From Actinomycetales bacterium (GTDB lineage Bacteria; Actinomycetota; Actinomycetes; Mycobacteriales; Mycobacteriaceae): 11,292 bases of DNA. The position numbers and the translations under genes were made by a program. Every line of letters starts with the position of its first letter. The first letter of the stretch is position 1. Of the stretch, positions 1 through 6,324 are shown piece after piece. The DNA is taken from positions 1-11,292 of the forward strand of contig DUTZ01000089.1 of the NCBI GenBank assembly GCA_012841845.1, read 5' to 3'. The notes under the pieces are model-generated. The model had not been told where the DNA came from, made no database searches, and worked only from the letters and a program-made list of their open reading frames with translations.

Positions 1-201
1 CAGGCCCGCCACGGCCGCGCGCGGGGCCTCCGCGATCGAGCCGGGGTCGGCCGACCCCGGGCCGGAGCCCTGGGCGCCGGCCGGCACGGAGCCGGCCAGG
101 ACGACGCCGAGGGAGGCGGCCACGACGACGGCCGCACGCCGGTACGGGCGCACGGCTCCGGACTCGGCGGGGCGGGCGGGAGCGGCGGGCTCAGAGTTCA
201 T
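1..201 (-). CDS. Secreted protein, N-terminal part (3' end outside window)
   Basis: An open frame of 67 codons starts at the ATG at 201-199 and runs off the window edge without a stop. The product begins with a short polar stretch, then a basic n-region (RPYRR, residues 18-22), a hydrophobic core rich in Ala and Val (residues 23-36) and a likely signal peptidase I site after residue 43 (AGA/QG). There is no lipobox cysteine and no twin-arginine consensus, so Sec export is inferred. GAAGGA four bases before the ATG is a good ribosome binding site; a GTG at codon 17 is a possible alternative start. The mature part seen (about 24 residues, rich in Gly, Ala, Ser and Pro) is too short to assign a family. 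In mycobacteria a sulfatase gene follows rpsQ, but nothing visible supports or excludes that here. It has its own promoter region and lies beyond the S10 operon terminator. Confidence 0.7.
   Translation of the reverse strand, partial: MNSEPAAPARPAESGAVRPYRRAAVVVAASLGVVLAGSVPAGAQGSGPGSADPGSIAEAPRAAVAGL
41..60. repeat. Perfect 20-bp palindrome inside the secreted-protein gene
   Basis: The two 10-base halves (CCGGGGTCGG and CCGACCCCGG) are exact reverse complements with no spacer. It lies in coding sequence for a Pro-Gly-Ser-Ala-Asp-Pro-Gly stretch just after the predicted signal peptide. GC-rich codon use can create such palindromes by chance. Confidence 0.6.
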
Positions 202-312
202 GACGTCCTTCGTGGGGGCTGAGGGGATCCGGTGTCGGAACTGAGGGGTACGGCCGTGCCGATCCCGGATGAGCGTAGGCCATCCCGGGAGCAGCACGAC
301 CGGGGCGGGTGA

Positions 313-341
313 AGCATACTCACACCAGTCCCACAAGTCAC
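313..341 (-). promoter_or_regulatory. Possible promoter of the secreted-protein gene
   Basis: On the minus strand GTGACT (341-336) is followed after exactly 17 bases by TATGCT (318-313). Each box matches four of six positions of the housekeeping sigma consensus. This would give a leader of about 105 nt. The leader contains a stem of 8 pairs with one bulged C (264-271 with 281-289, 9-nt loop). The position between the S10 operon terminator and the next start supports independent transcription. Boxes were assigned by eye. Confidence 0.4.
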
Positions 342-367
342 ACCGGTGGATCCCGCGGGAGACGCCT

Positions 368-400
368 CCGGCCCGACCCCGTGGGACGGGGCCGGGCCGG
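368..400 (-). terminator. Hairpin terminator at the end of the S10 operon
   Basis: Arms 368-382 and 386-400 pair over 15 base pairs with one G-U pair in the minus-strand transcript and a 3-nt loop (CCC). It starts 22 nt after the rpsQ stop codon. The arms are almost entirely G and C. There is no U-run afterwards, as is common for actinobacterial terminators. The palindrome would also form in plus-strand RNA. Confidence 0.75.
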
Positions 401-422
401 GCGGGCTGAGGTGGGGAGGGCC

Positions 423-719
423 TTACTTGGCCTTCTCCAGGACCTCGACGAGGCGGTACCGCTTGGTGGCGGACAGCGGGCGGGTCTCCATGATCCGCAC
501 GCGGTCGCCGATACCGGCGGTGTTGGTCTCGTCGTGCGCCTTGACGCGCTCGGTACGACGCATGATCTTGCCGTACAGCGGGTGCTTCACGCGGTCCTCG
601 AGCTCGACGACGATGGTCTTCTCCATCTTGTCGGACACGACGTACCCGATCCGCACCTTGCGGCTGTTGCGCTCGGTGTTCTCGGCAGCCTCGGTCACTG
701 CGACATCCTTCTCACTCAC
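423..719 (-). CDS. rpsQ: 30S ribosomal protein S17
   Basis: Primary 16S rRNA-binding protein of the 30S body, needed early in assembly. The 98-residue product has the S17 OB-fold features: [29 protein letters not shown], and the C-terminal hallmark [18 protein letters not shown]. The GTG at 719-717 overlaps the rpmC stop as GTGA, suggesting coupling. A second GTG at 698-696 (codon 8) has a better ribosome binding site, AGAAGGA with 7-base spacing, and would give a 91-residue protein. The conserved fold starts after either site, so the true start is uncertain. It is the last gene of the S10 operon here; a strong hairpin follows. Confidence 0.95.
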   Translation of the reverse strand: MSEKDVAVTEAAENTERNSRKVRIGYVVSDKMEKTIVVELEDRVKHPLYGKIMRRTERVKAHDETNTAGIGDRVRIMETRPLSATKRYRLVEVLEKAK

Positions 720-946
720 TTGGCATCACCCGGCGCGGCCGACAGGCCGAGCTCGCGCTCGCGCATGACGGTGTAGATGCGCGCGATGTCGTGACGCACG
801 ACCCGCAGGCGACGGTTGTTGGTCAGCTGACCCGTGGCCATCTGGAAGCGCAGGTTGAACAGCTCCTCCTTGGCCTCACGCAGGCGCGAGGTCAGGGCAT
901 CGGCATCGAGCTCACGCAGCTCGGGGGCGGTGGTTCCACTGGCCAT
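716..946 (-). CDS. rpmC: 50S ribosomal protein L29
   Basis: Small 50S protein near the peptide exit, contacting L23 in known structures. The 76-residue product has the L29 two-helix pattern: [20 protein letters not shown], then [13 protein letters not shown], then [19 protein letters not shown]. The ATG at 946-944 is preferred over an in-frame upstream ATG at 985. It has GGGAGGAG eight bases upstream and shares one base with the rplP stop (TGATG), and the upstream extension has no L29 similarity. Its stop overlaps the rpsQ GTG by 4 nt. Normal length and no anomalies. Confidence 0.95.
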   Translation of the reverse strand: MASGTTAPELRELDADALTSRLREAKEELFNLRFQMATGQLTNNRRLRVVRHDIARIYTVMRERELGLSAAPGDAK

Positions 947-1362
947 CAGAACTGCTCCTCCCGGGTGACGATGCGGGTCTTGCACGGGAGCTTGTGCTGC
1001 GCGCGGCGCAGGGCCTCACGTGCGGTCTCCTCGTTGGGGTACGACATCTCGAAGAGGATGCGACCTGGCTTGACGTTGGCGACCCACCACTCGACGGAGC
1101 CCTTACCGGAGCCCATGCGGACCTCGGCCGGCTTCTTGGTGAGGGGACGGTCCGGGTAGATGTTGATCCACACCTTGCCACCACGCTTGATGTGGCGGTT
1201 GATGGCGATACGCGCGGACTCGATCTGCCGGTTGGTGACGTAGGCGGGCTCGAGGGCCTGGATGCCGTAGTCACCGAAGGTCACCTTGGTGCCACCCTTG
1301 GCGCCGCCCTTGCGGCTGGGGTGGTGCTGCTTGCGGTGCTTGACGCGCTTGGGGATCAGCAT
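946..1362 (-). CDS. rplP: 50S ribosomal protein L16
   Basis: Late-assembling 50S protein that helps position tRNA near the A site and organises the 23S rRNA around helix 38. The 138-residue product begins [17 protein letters not shown] and carries the family stretches ITNRQIE-like [22 protein letters not shown], and [12 protein letters not shown]. The ATG at 1362-1360 is two bases after the rpsC stop with AAGGAGG seven bases upstream. A longer in-frame reading starting at 1581 would run through rpsC and is not real. The L16 stop overlaps the rpmC start by one base. Length is typical for the family. Confidence 0.97.
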   Translation of the reverse strand: MLIPKRVKHRKQHHPSRKGGAKGGTKVTFGDYGIQALEPAYVTNRQIESARIAINRHIKRGGKVWINIYPDRPLTKKPAEVRMGSGKGSVEWWVANVKPGRILFEMSYPNEETAREALRRAQHKLPCKTRIVTREEQF

Positions 1363-1364
1363 CG

Positions 1365-2180
1365 TCAGGCCTCCTTGTTCTCTGCGGGCGCCTCGGCCGC
1401 ACCCGAGCCGGCGCGGCCGGTCTCGGTGCTGGTGGCCGTGGTGCCCTGCGCGCCGGAGCGGCGCGGACGGCCGGCGCCACGCTCGCGGCGCGGGCCACGG
1501 TCCCCGCCACCGCGGTTGCTGGACTGGGCGTACTGGTCGGACTCGCGACGGCCGCCGACGACGTCGCCCTTGTAGATCCACACCTTGACGCCGATGCGAC
1601 CGAAGGTCGTCTTGGCCTCGTAGGTGCCGTAGTCGATCTCGGCACGCAGGGTGTGGAGCGGGACTCGACCCTCGTGGTAGCGCTCCGAGCGGGACATCTC
1701 GGCACCACCGAGACGACCCGAGCAGACCACCTTGATGCCCTTGACCTGCGGCTGGCGCATGGCGGACTGGATGCCCTTGCGCATCGCGCGGCGGAACGCC
1801 ACGCGGTTGCTGAGCTGCTCCGCGATGCCCTGGGCCACGAGCTGGGCGTCGGCCTCGGTGTTCTTGATCTCGAGGATGTTGAGGTGGACCTGCTTGCCGG
1901 TGAGCTTCTCGAGCTCGCCGCGCAGGCGGTCGGCCTCGGCACCCCGGCGACCGATCACGATGCCGGGACGAGCGGTGTGGATGTCCACGTGGACCCGGTC
2001 CCGGGTCCGCGAGATGTCCACGCCGGAGATCCCGGCGCGCTCCATGCCCGTGGACAGGAGCTCACGGATCTTGATGTCCTCGGCGACGTAGTCCGCGTAC
2101 TGCTTGTCGGCGTACCACTTGGACGTCCAGTCCGAGGTGATGCCGAGACGGAAGCCGTGCGGCTGGATCTTCTGTCCCAT
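1365..2180 (-). CDS. rpsC: 30S ribosomal protein S3
   Basis: Head protein of the 30S subunit lining the mRNA entry channel; known to contribute to unwinding of structured mRNA. The start [14 protein letters not shown] is canonical. A KH domain with its GXXG loop (GRRG, residues 77-80) is followed by the C-terminal S3 domain ending near YKGDVV (residues 203-208). About 60 residues follow that are not part of the fold: first Arg/Gly-rich (about 210-245), then Thr/Ala/Glu-rich to residue 271. Basic tails of this type occur in actinobacterial S3. The ATG directly abuts the rplV TAA, with GGAGGTG inside the end of rplV, so translation is probably coupled. Confidence 0.97.
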   Translation of the reverse strand: MGQKIQPHGFRLGITSDWTSKWYADKQYADYVAEDIKIRELLSTGMERAGISGVDISRTRDRVHVDIHTARPGIVIGRRGAEADRLRGELEKLTGKQVHLNILEIKNTEADAQLVAQGIAEQLSNRVAFRRAMRKGIQSAMRQPQVKGIKVVCSGRLGGAEMSRSERYHEGRVPLHTLRAEIDYGTYEAKTTFGRIGVKVWIYKGDVVGGRRESDQYAQSSNRGGGDRGPRRERGAGRPRRSGAQGTTATSTETGRAGSGAAEAPAENKEA

Positions 2181-2612
2181 TTAGCGGGCACCTCCCTGGT
2201 TGCGACGGCCCCGGCCGGCGTTCCCGGCCTTCTCGGGCACGCTGGTGACCTCGACGGTGATGTGGCTGGTGCGCTTGCGCACGCGGAACGCGCGGCCCTG
2301 CGCACGCGGACGGAACCGCTTGAGGGTCGGGCCCTCGTCCGCGTAGGCCGCCGACACGACGAGGGTCCGGGGATCCAGGTCGAGGTTGTTCTCGGCGTTG
2401 GCCATCGCGGAGGCCAGGACCTTGGCGACCGGCTCGCTGGCGGACTGCGGGGCGAACCGCAGGATGTCCAGCGCGGCCGCGGCGTCCTTGCCGCGGATGA
2501 GGTCGATCACGCGCCGCGCCTTCATGGGCGTGACACGGACGAACTTGGCGGTGGCGCGGGCGCTGAGCTGCTGCTCGGCCTGCGACTCGTTCTTCTGGGT
2601 ATCAGTGCTCAT
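2181..2612 (-). CDS. rplV: 50S ribosomal protein L22
   Basis: Early 23S-binding protein whose long beta-hairpin lines the nascent-peptide exit tunnel and forms its constriction with L4. The 143-residue product shows the L22 core from about residue 18: [20 protein letters not shown], then AEPVAKVL-like [19 protein letters not shown], and the tunnel hairpin [20 protein letters not shown] near residues 94-113. It is longer than the roughly 110-residue E. coli protein because of a polar N-terminal extension and a Gly/Arg-rich C-terminal tail, typical for actinobacteria. The ATG overlaps the rpsS stop as ATGA. The ribosome binding site is weak (GGAAGAG), consistent with coupling to rpsS. Confidence 0.97.
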   Translation of the reverse strand: MSTDTQKNESQAEQQLSARATAKFVRVTPMKARRVIDLIRGKDAAAALDILRFAPQSASEPVAKVLASAMANAENNLDLDPRTLVVSAAYADEGPTLKRFRPRAQGRAFRVRKRTSHITVEVTSVPEKAGNAGRGRRNQGGAR

Positions 2613-2890
2613 CGACGCTTACTCTTCCGGTCGTCCTTGATGTGACCCTTGAACGTGCGCGTCGGCGCGAACTCGCCGAGCTTGTGACCCACCATCGAGT
2701 CGGACACGAACACGGGCACATGCTTGCGGCCGTCATGGACGGCGAACGTGTGACCGATGAAATCGGGCAGGATCGTCGAGCGACGCGACCAGGTCTTGAT
2801 GACCTGATGGGTGCCCTTGTCGTTCTGCGCGTCCACCTTCGCGAGGAGGTGTTCGTCGACGAACGGACCCTTCTTGAGACTACGAGGCAT
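2609..2890 (-). CDS. rpsS: 30S ribosomal protein S19
   Basis: 30S head protein that, with S13, contacts the A-site tRNA and the inter-subunit bridge. The 93-residue product starts [16 protein letters not shown] and has the S19 signature region [20 protein letters not shown] near its C-terminus. The ATG lies 14 bases after the rplB stop and has AAGGAGGG eight bases upstream, one of the strongest binding sites in the operon. Its stop overlaps the rplV ATG by 4 nt. Length is exactly typical. Confidence 0.98.
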   Translation of the reverse strand: MPRSLKKGPFVDEHLLAKVDAQNDKGTHQVIKTWSRRSTILPDFIGHTFAVHDGRKHVPVFVSDSMVGHKLGEFAPTRTFKGHIKDDRKSKRR

Positions 2891-2904
2891 CCTAGTTTCC
2901 CTCC

Positions 2905-3741
2905 TTAGCGCTTCTTACCGGTGCGACGGCGACGGACGATCATGCTGTCGCTCGCCTTGTTGGGCTTACGGGTGCGGCCTTCCTTCTGGCCCCACGGGCT
3001 GACCGGGTGGCGACCACCCGAGGTCTTGCCCTCGCCACCACCGTGCGGGTGGTCGACCGGGTTCATGACGACGCCACGGACGGTCGGGCGGACGCCCTTC
3101 CACCGCATGCGGCCGGCCTTACCCCAGTTGATGTTGATCTGCTCGGCGTTGCCGACCTCGCCGATCGTGGCGCGGCAGCGCACGTCGACGCGGCGGATCT
3201 CACCCGACGGCATGCGGAGGGACGCGTAGGTGCCCTCCTTGCCGAGGAGCTGGATCCCCGAGCCGGCCGCGCGGGCCATCTTGGCGCCGCCGCCCGGGCG
3301 CAGCTCCACGGCGTGGACCATGGTGCCGGCCGGGATGTTGCGCAGCGGCAGGTTGTTGCCGACCTTGATGTCGGCGGTCGCGCCCGACTCCACCTTCATG
3401 CCCTGCCTGAGGTTGCGCGGGGCGATGATGTACCGCTTCTCGCCGTCCGCGTAGTGCAGGAGGGCGATGTTGGCGGTGCGGTTGGGGTCGTACTCGATGT
3501 GCGCGACGGTGGCGAGCACGCCGTCCTTGTCGTTCCGACGGAAGTCGATGACACGGTACTGGCGCTTGTGGCCACCGCCCTTGTGGCGGGTGGTGATCCG
3601 GCCGTGGCCGTTGCGGCCGCCGGACTTGCTCAGCGGGCGCAGCAGCGACTTCTCCGGCGTCGAGCGGGTGATCTCGGCGAAGTCCGAGACGCTCGAGCCG
3701 CGACGACCGGGCGTCGTGGGCTTGTACTTGCGGATAGCCAT
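2905..3741 (-). CDS. rplB: 50S ribosomal protein L2
   Basis: Large, highly conserved 50S protein needed for subunit association and peptidyl-transferase centre integrity. The 278-residue product begins [14 protein letters not shown]. It contains the RNA-binding segment [15 protein letters not shown] and the C-terminal signature [13 protein letters not shown], with the DHPH segment at residues 230-233 containing the conserved histidine implicated in peptidyl-transferase activity. The ATG is 31 bases after the rplW stop; only a weak GAGAG binding site precedes it. The downstream spacer to rpsS is short. No anomalies. Confidence 0.98.
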   Translation of the reverse strand: MAIRKYKPTTPGRRGSSVSDFAEITRSTPEKSLLRPLSKSGGRNGHGRITTRHKGGGHKRQYRVIDFRRNDKDGVLATVAHIEYDPNRTANIALLHYADGEKRYIIAPRNLRQGMKVESGATADIKVGNNLPLRNIPAGTMVHAVELRPGGGAKMARAAGSGIQLLGKEGTYASLRMPSGEIRRVDVRCRATIGEVGNAEQININWGKAGRMRWKGVRPTVRGVVMNPVDHPHGGGEGKTSGGRHPVSPWGQKEGRTRKPNKASDSMIVRRRRTGKKR

Positions 3742-3772
3742 GAGGTTCTCTCGTTCTTGACTCGTCCCGCCG

Positions 3773-4075
3773 TCAGGCGGTCAGACCCGGGATCTCGATG
3801 GGCTTGCTGTCGGCCGCGAGGGTCACGATGGCGCGCTTCGTGCTCTTGCGCTGACCGAAACCGGTGCGGGTGCGCTTGCGCTTGCCCTGGCGGTTGGCGG
3901 TGTTCACGGACTCCACCTTGACGCCGAAGATCTCCTGCACGGCGATCTTGATCTGCGTCTTGTTGGCGTCCGGGGCCACCAGGAACGTGTACACGCCCTG
4001 CTCGAGCAGGCCGTAGGCCTTCTCGGAGACGACCGGGGCGAGGATCACGTCACGGGGATCGGCGACGGTGGTCAC
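3773..4075 (-). CDS. rplW: 50S ribosomal protein L23
   Basis: Exit-tunnel rim protein and docking site for trigger factor and the signal recognition particle. The 100-residue product has the L23 pattern: [55 protein letters not shown]. The start is GTG at 4075-4073, overlapping the rplD stop as GTGA. AAGGAGG lies seven bases upstream inside the end of rplD, so this start is well supported. Length is normal. Confidence 0.97.
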   Translation of the reverse strand: MTTVADPRDVILAPVVSEKAYGLLEQGVYTFLVAPDANKTQIKIAVQEIFGVKVESVNTANRQGKRKRTRTGFGQRKSTKRAIVTLAADSKPIEIPGLTA

Positions 4076-4773
4076 TTCTCGGCCTCCTTCTCAGCCTTGC
4101 CGGCGAACGCGCGCGCGGCCTGGTTCACGAACGCGTCCAGCGCCTCCACCGTGAACACGACGTCGTCGGCGTTGAGGACGTCGTAGGTGTTGAGCTGGTC
4201 GGGCGCGATCGGGTGGACGGTGTCCAGGTTGGCGACCGAGCGCCACGCGGCGACGTCCTCGCGACCCACCACGACGAGGAACTTCTTGCGCTCGGACATC
4301 GAGCCCAGGAAGTCACGCACCTTGGCGGTGGAGGGGGTCTGGCCCTCGACGACCTCGGTGACGACGTGGATCCGGTCGTTCGCGGCCCGGTCGGAGAGGG
4401 CGCCGCGGAGGGCGGCGGCCTTCATCTTCTTGGGCGTGCGCTGCGAGTAGTCACGCGGCTTGGGGCCGTGGACCGTGCCGCCGCCGGTGTAGGCGGGGGC
4501 GCGGGTCGAGCCCTGACGGGCGCGGCCGGTGCCCTTCTGGCGGAACGGCTTGCGACCGCCGCCGCGGACCTCGCCGCGGGTCTTGGTCGAGTGGGTGCCC
4601 TGGCGCGCCGCGGCGAGCTGGGCCACGACGACCTGGTGCATGAGCGGGAGGTTGGGCTCGACGCCGAAGATCTCGGCGGGGAGCTCGACCGACCCGTCGG
4701 TGGAACCGGCGGGGGTCCGGACGTCCAGCTTGAGGTTCACTGACTCTTCCATGTTCTTCCGGAGGTCTGTCAT
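4072..4773 (-). CDS. rplD: 50S ribosomal protein L4
   Basis: Primary 23S rRNA-binding protein whose extended loop reaches the exit tunnel. The loop region is clear at about residues 58-108: [18 protein letters not shown], then [20 protein letters not shown]. The globular part follows with LRGALSDRA and [15 protein letters not shown]. The product (233 residues) is longer than the 201-residue E. coli protein, with a short N-terminal lead and an Ala/Lys/Glu C-terminal tail. The ATG overlaps the rplC stop as ATGA. A second in-frame ATG at codon 8 is a possible alternative, as the site before the first is weak. In enterobacteria L4 represses its own operon; whether that happens here is unknown. 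Confidence 0.97.
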   Translation of the reverse strand: MTDLRKNMEESVNLKLDVRTPAGSTDGSVELPAEIFGVEPNLPLMHQVVVAQLAAARQGTHSTKTRGEVRGGGRKPFRQKGTGRARQGSTRAPAYTGGGTVHGPKPRDYSQRTPKKMKAAALRGALSDRAANDRIHVVTEVVEGQTPSTAKVRDFLGSMSERKKFLVVVGREDVAAWRSVANLDTVHPIAPDQLNTYDVLNADDVVFTVEALDAFVNQAARAFAGKAEKEAEK

Positions 4774-5435
4774 GCGTGCGCACCGCCCTTCACGGCCGAG
4801 CGGACCATCACGAGGCCGCCGTTGCGGCCCGGGACGGCGCCCTTGATGAGGAGGACGCCCTCCTCGGCGATGACCTTGTGGACCTTGAGGTTCATGGTGG
4901 TCACGCGCTCGTTGCCCATGCGGCCGGCCATGGCCTTGCCCTTGAAGACGCGGCCCGGGGTGGCGGCGCCACCGATCGAGCCCGGCTTGCGGTGGGTGGC
5001 CTGGTTACCGTGCGAGGCGCCCTGGCCGGCGAAGCCGTGGCGCTTCATGGTGCCGGCGAAGCCCTTGCCCTTGGACGTGCCGGTGACGTCGACGAACGCG
5101 CCGTCGTCGAACACGTCCGCGCCGAGCTCCTGGCCCAGCTCGAAGCCGGCGGCCTGCTCGGCCGAGTCGAGGCGGATCTCCGCCACGTGGCGCCGCGGGG
5201 TCACGCCCGCCTTGGCGAACTGGCCCGCGACGGGCTTGGTGACCTTGCGGGGGTCGATCGCGCCGAACGCGATCTGCACGGCGTTGTAGCCGTCGGTCTC
5301 TTCGGTACGGATCCCGGTCACGACGCACGGCCCGGCCTTGATGACGGTCACCGGGACGACCCGGTTGTTCTCGTCGAAGACCTGGGTCATGCCGAGCTTG
5401 GCGCCCAGGATGCCCTTGATCTCGGTGTTACTCAT
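4770..5435 (-). CDS. rplC: 50S ribosomal protein L3
   Basis: Early-assembly 50S protein with a loop reaching towards the peptidyl-transferase centre. The 221-residue product begins [20 protein letters not shown]. Its central extension (about residues 125-178) includes [36 protein letters not shown] and the L3 signature [10 protein letters not shown]. The ATG at 5435-5433 follows a 69-base spacer after rpsJ that contains a small GC-rich hairpin; the binding site GGAG is some 11 bases upstream and only moderate. Its stop overlaps the rplD start by 4 nt. Confidence 0.98.
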   Translation of the reverse strand: MSNTEIKGILGAKLGMTQVFDENNRVVPVTVIKAGPCVVTGIRTEETDGYNAVQIAFGAIDPRKVTKPVAGQFAKAGVTPRRHVAEIRLDSAEQAAGFELGQELGADVFDDGAFVDVTGTSKGKGFAGTMKRHGFAGQGASHGNQATHRKPGSIGGAATPGRVFKGKAMAGRMGNERVTTMNLKVHKVIAEEGVLLIKGAVPGRNGGLVMVRSAVKGGAHA

Positions 5436-5483
5436 CTGCTCACTGTCTCCGCTGCACTGTATTTGCTACGCGATTCGCTTGCC

Positions 5484-5498
5484 GGCCGCCGAGCGGCC
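5484..5498 (-). other. Small GC-only hairpin in the rpsJ-rplC spacer
   Basis: Arms 5484-5489 and 5493-5498 (GGCCGC with GCGGCC) pair perfectly over six bases with a 3-nt loop. It starts 6 nt after the rpsJ stop, in the only sizeable spacer of the first half of the operon (69 nt). No U-run follows. It could be a processing or RNA-stability element or a weak attenuator. Six GC pairs can also arise by chance in this composition. Confidence 0.4.
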
Positions 5499-5504
5499 CG
5501 CGGG

Positions 5505-5810
5505 TCACTGGATGTTGACGTCGACGCTGGCGGGCAGGTCGATACGCATGAGCGCGTCCACGGTCTTCGGCGTGGGATCGAGGATGTCGATCAGCCGCTT
5601 GTGGGTACGCATCTCGAAGTGCTCGCGCGAGTCCTTGTACTTGTGCGGCGAGCGGATGACGCAGTAGACGTTCTTCTCGGTGGGCAGCGGCACCGGGCCC
5701 ACGACACGAGCGCCCGTACGGGTGACGGTCTCGACGATCTTGCGCGCCGAGGCGTCGATGGCCTCGTGGTCATAGGCCTTGAGCCGGATGCGGATCTTCT
5801 GTCCCGCCAC
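5505..5810 (-). CDS. rpsJ: 30S ribosomal protein S10 (NusE)
   Basis: 30S head protein that also acts as NusE, binding NusB in antitermination complexes and NusG in transcription-translation coupling. The 101-residue product is canonical: [57 protein letters not shown]. The start is GTG at 5810-5808. Upstream is a purine-rich run with GGGAGGAG and AGAGGA, the latter only four bases from the start; GGAGAAG with 8-base spacing may be the functional site. It is the first gene of the operon and is preceded by a long structured leader, so it is the most likely point of operon control. Confidence 0.98.
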   Translation of the reverse strand: MAGQKIRIRLKAYDHEAIDASARKIVETVTRTGARVVGPVPLPTEKNVYCVIRSPHKYKDSREHFEMRTHKRLIDILDPTPKTVDALMRIDLPASVDVNIQ

Positions 5811-5827
5811 TTCGTCCTCTTCTCCTC

Positions 5828-5865
5828 CCGCCCCTCGCGAGGGCGGCTGTCGTGAGCGCCCTCGC
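5828..5865 (-). promoter_or_regulatory. Two mutually exclusive hairpins next to the rpsJ ribosome binding site
   Basis: Stem A pairs 5857-5865 with 5837-5845 (nine perfect pairs, 11-nt loop). Stem B pairs 5840-5846 with 5828-5835 (seven pairs with one bulged G, CGCG loop) and occupies the first G residues of the GGGAGGAG purine run before the rpsJ GTG. Both use the bases around 5840-5845, so only one can form at a time. Stem A would leave the purine run free and stem B would partly cover it. This is read directly from base complementarity; the regulatory role is inference. Confidence 0.45.
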
Positions 5866-6117
5866 CGTGCGGGGAACGCTGCTGTGTTCGCTTGTCATTC
5901 GTGACACCGTCAACCAGGACCGGCCTGGCCGTGTGCATCGGTGCCCCGTCATGGCGGCCCCGGTGCGTGCACACGTCCGTGACACGCCCCGAGCCCTCCA
6001 GTGGACGTAGGTGCCGCACCTCGCGCGGGGCGAGGAGGACGGCGGACCGATCCGCTGCCGCTGTTGATGTGTCACGACGCGTCCACGCGGTCGGGCGTGT
6101 CGCCCTCCCACTTCTCC

Positions 6118-6139
6118 GGCGGGTGATCGCTCACCCGCC
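6118..6139 (-). promoter_or_regulatory. Nine-pair leader hairpin with GNRA tetraloop
   Basis: Arms 6118-6126 and 6131-6139 are exact reverse complements. The minus-strand RNA loop is GCGA, which fits the stable GNRA class; on the plus strand the loop would be UCGC, which does not. This asymmetry favours function in the minus-strand (rpsJ) transcript. It lies about 95 nt after the inferred transcription start and is followed by a purine-rich stretch rather than U residues, so it is not a typical terminator. Confidence 0.55.
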
Positions 6140-6223
6140 ACGGTCGTGCTCGCCCTGCCATCCCGGGGAGTGTGCCGTACGCTGGGACCTCAGGGAGATC
6201 CAGGCGCCCGGGCTCCTCGCCAT
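6131..6223 (-). other. Possible 30-codon upstream ORF in the rpsJ leader
   Basis: An ATG at 6223-6221, about 11 nt from the inferred transcription start, opens a frame of 30 codons. It ends with TGA at 6133-6131, exactly at the loop side of the first arm of the GNRA hairpin. There is no Shine-Dalgarno sequence, so translation would have to be near-leaderless. The peptide is rich in Arg, Ser and Gly and matches no family I know. It could be chance; the position of its stop at the hairpin is the only reason to list it. Confidence 0.15.
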
Positions 6224-6240
6224 GTCAGGGCAACCCGTTC

Positions 6241-6269
6241 AGTATGCCCCAGAGCCCCCGGCACCACAA
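6241..6269 (-). promoter_or_regulatory. rpsJ: Promoter of the S10 operon
   Basis: On the minus strand TTGTGG (6269-6264) is followed after exactly 17 bases by CATACT (6246-6241). The -35 box keeps the TTG, preceded by a T-run unusual in this GC-rich DNA, and the -10 box keeps the ATA and final T positions of actinobacterial housekeeping promoters. Transcription would start near 6234. No better pair is found closer to rpsJ. It lies only about 55 bases from the start of the divergent small membrane gene, so control regions overlap. Confidence 0.55.
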
Positions 6270-6324
6270 AATCACCGGGTCATCCCCCGTCCGCCGCCCT
6301 TCCGCGAGCCCCGAGGAGGCCCCC

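Larger units (their letters stand above)
5811..6234 (-). promoter_or_regulatory. Long structured 5' leader of the S10 operon
   Basis: About 424 nt separate the inferred transcription start (near 6234) from the rpsJ GTG, with no convincing protein gene on either strand. On the minus strand it holds several hairpins in series: a 9-bp stem with a GCGA loop (6118-6139), a GGGCG/CGCCC stem with a 3-nt loop, a GCGGA/TCCGC stem with a 4-nt loop, an AGGTG/CACCT stem with a 3-nt loop, and a 9-bp stem just before the ribosome binding region (5837-5865). This suggests an r-protein or growth-rate responsive leader RNA. I have a recollection, which I cannot check here, that parts of this stretch are conserved before rpsJ in other actinobacteria. 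A TTGACG at 5913-5908 has no acceptable -10 box. Confidence 0.5.

Noticed and set aside
1653..5855. Long plus-strand frames opposite the r-protein genes (for example 1653-2645, 3007-3921, 4776-5855).
   Set aside because: All mirror known genes, share the Leu/Asp/Val/Gly bias of antisense frames in GC-rich DNA and have no recognisable domains.
5885..5913. TTGACG as -35 box of a promoter close to rpsJ.
   Set aside because: At 17 or 18 bases the -10 position reads CGAACA or GAACAC, which is too far from consensus; the pair at 6241-6269 is better.
5770..6141. A 123-codon minus-strand frame across the rpsJ leader.
   Set aside because: It starts inside the GNRA hairpin, overlaps the start of rpsJ out of frame, is very Arg-rich and has no ribosome binding site. 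The leader is better explained as structured RNA.
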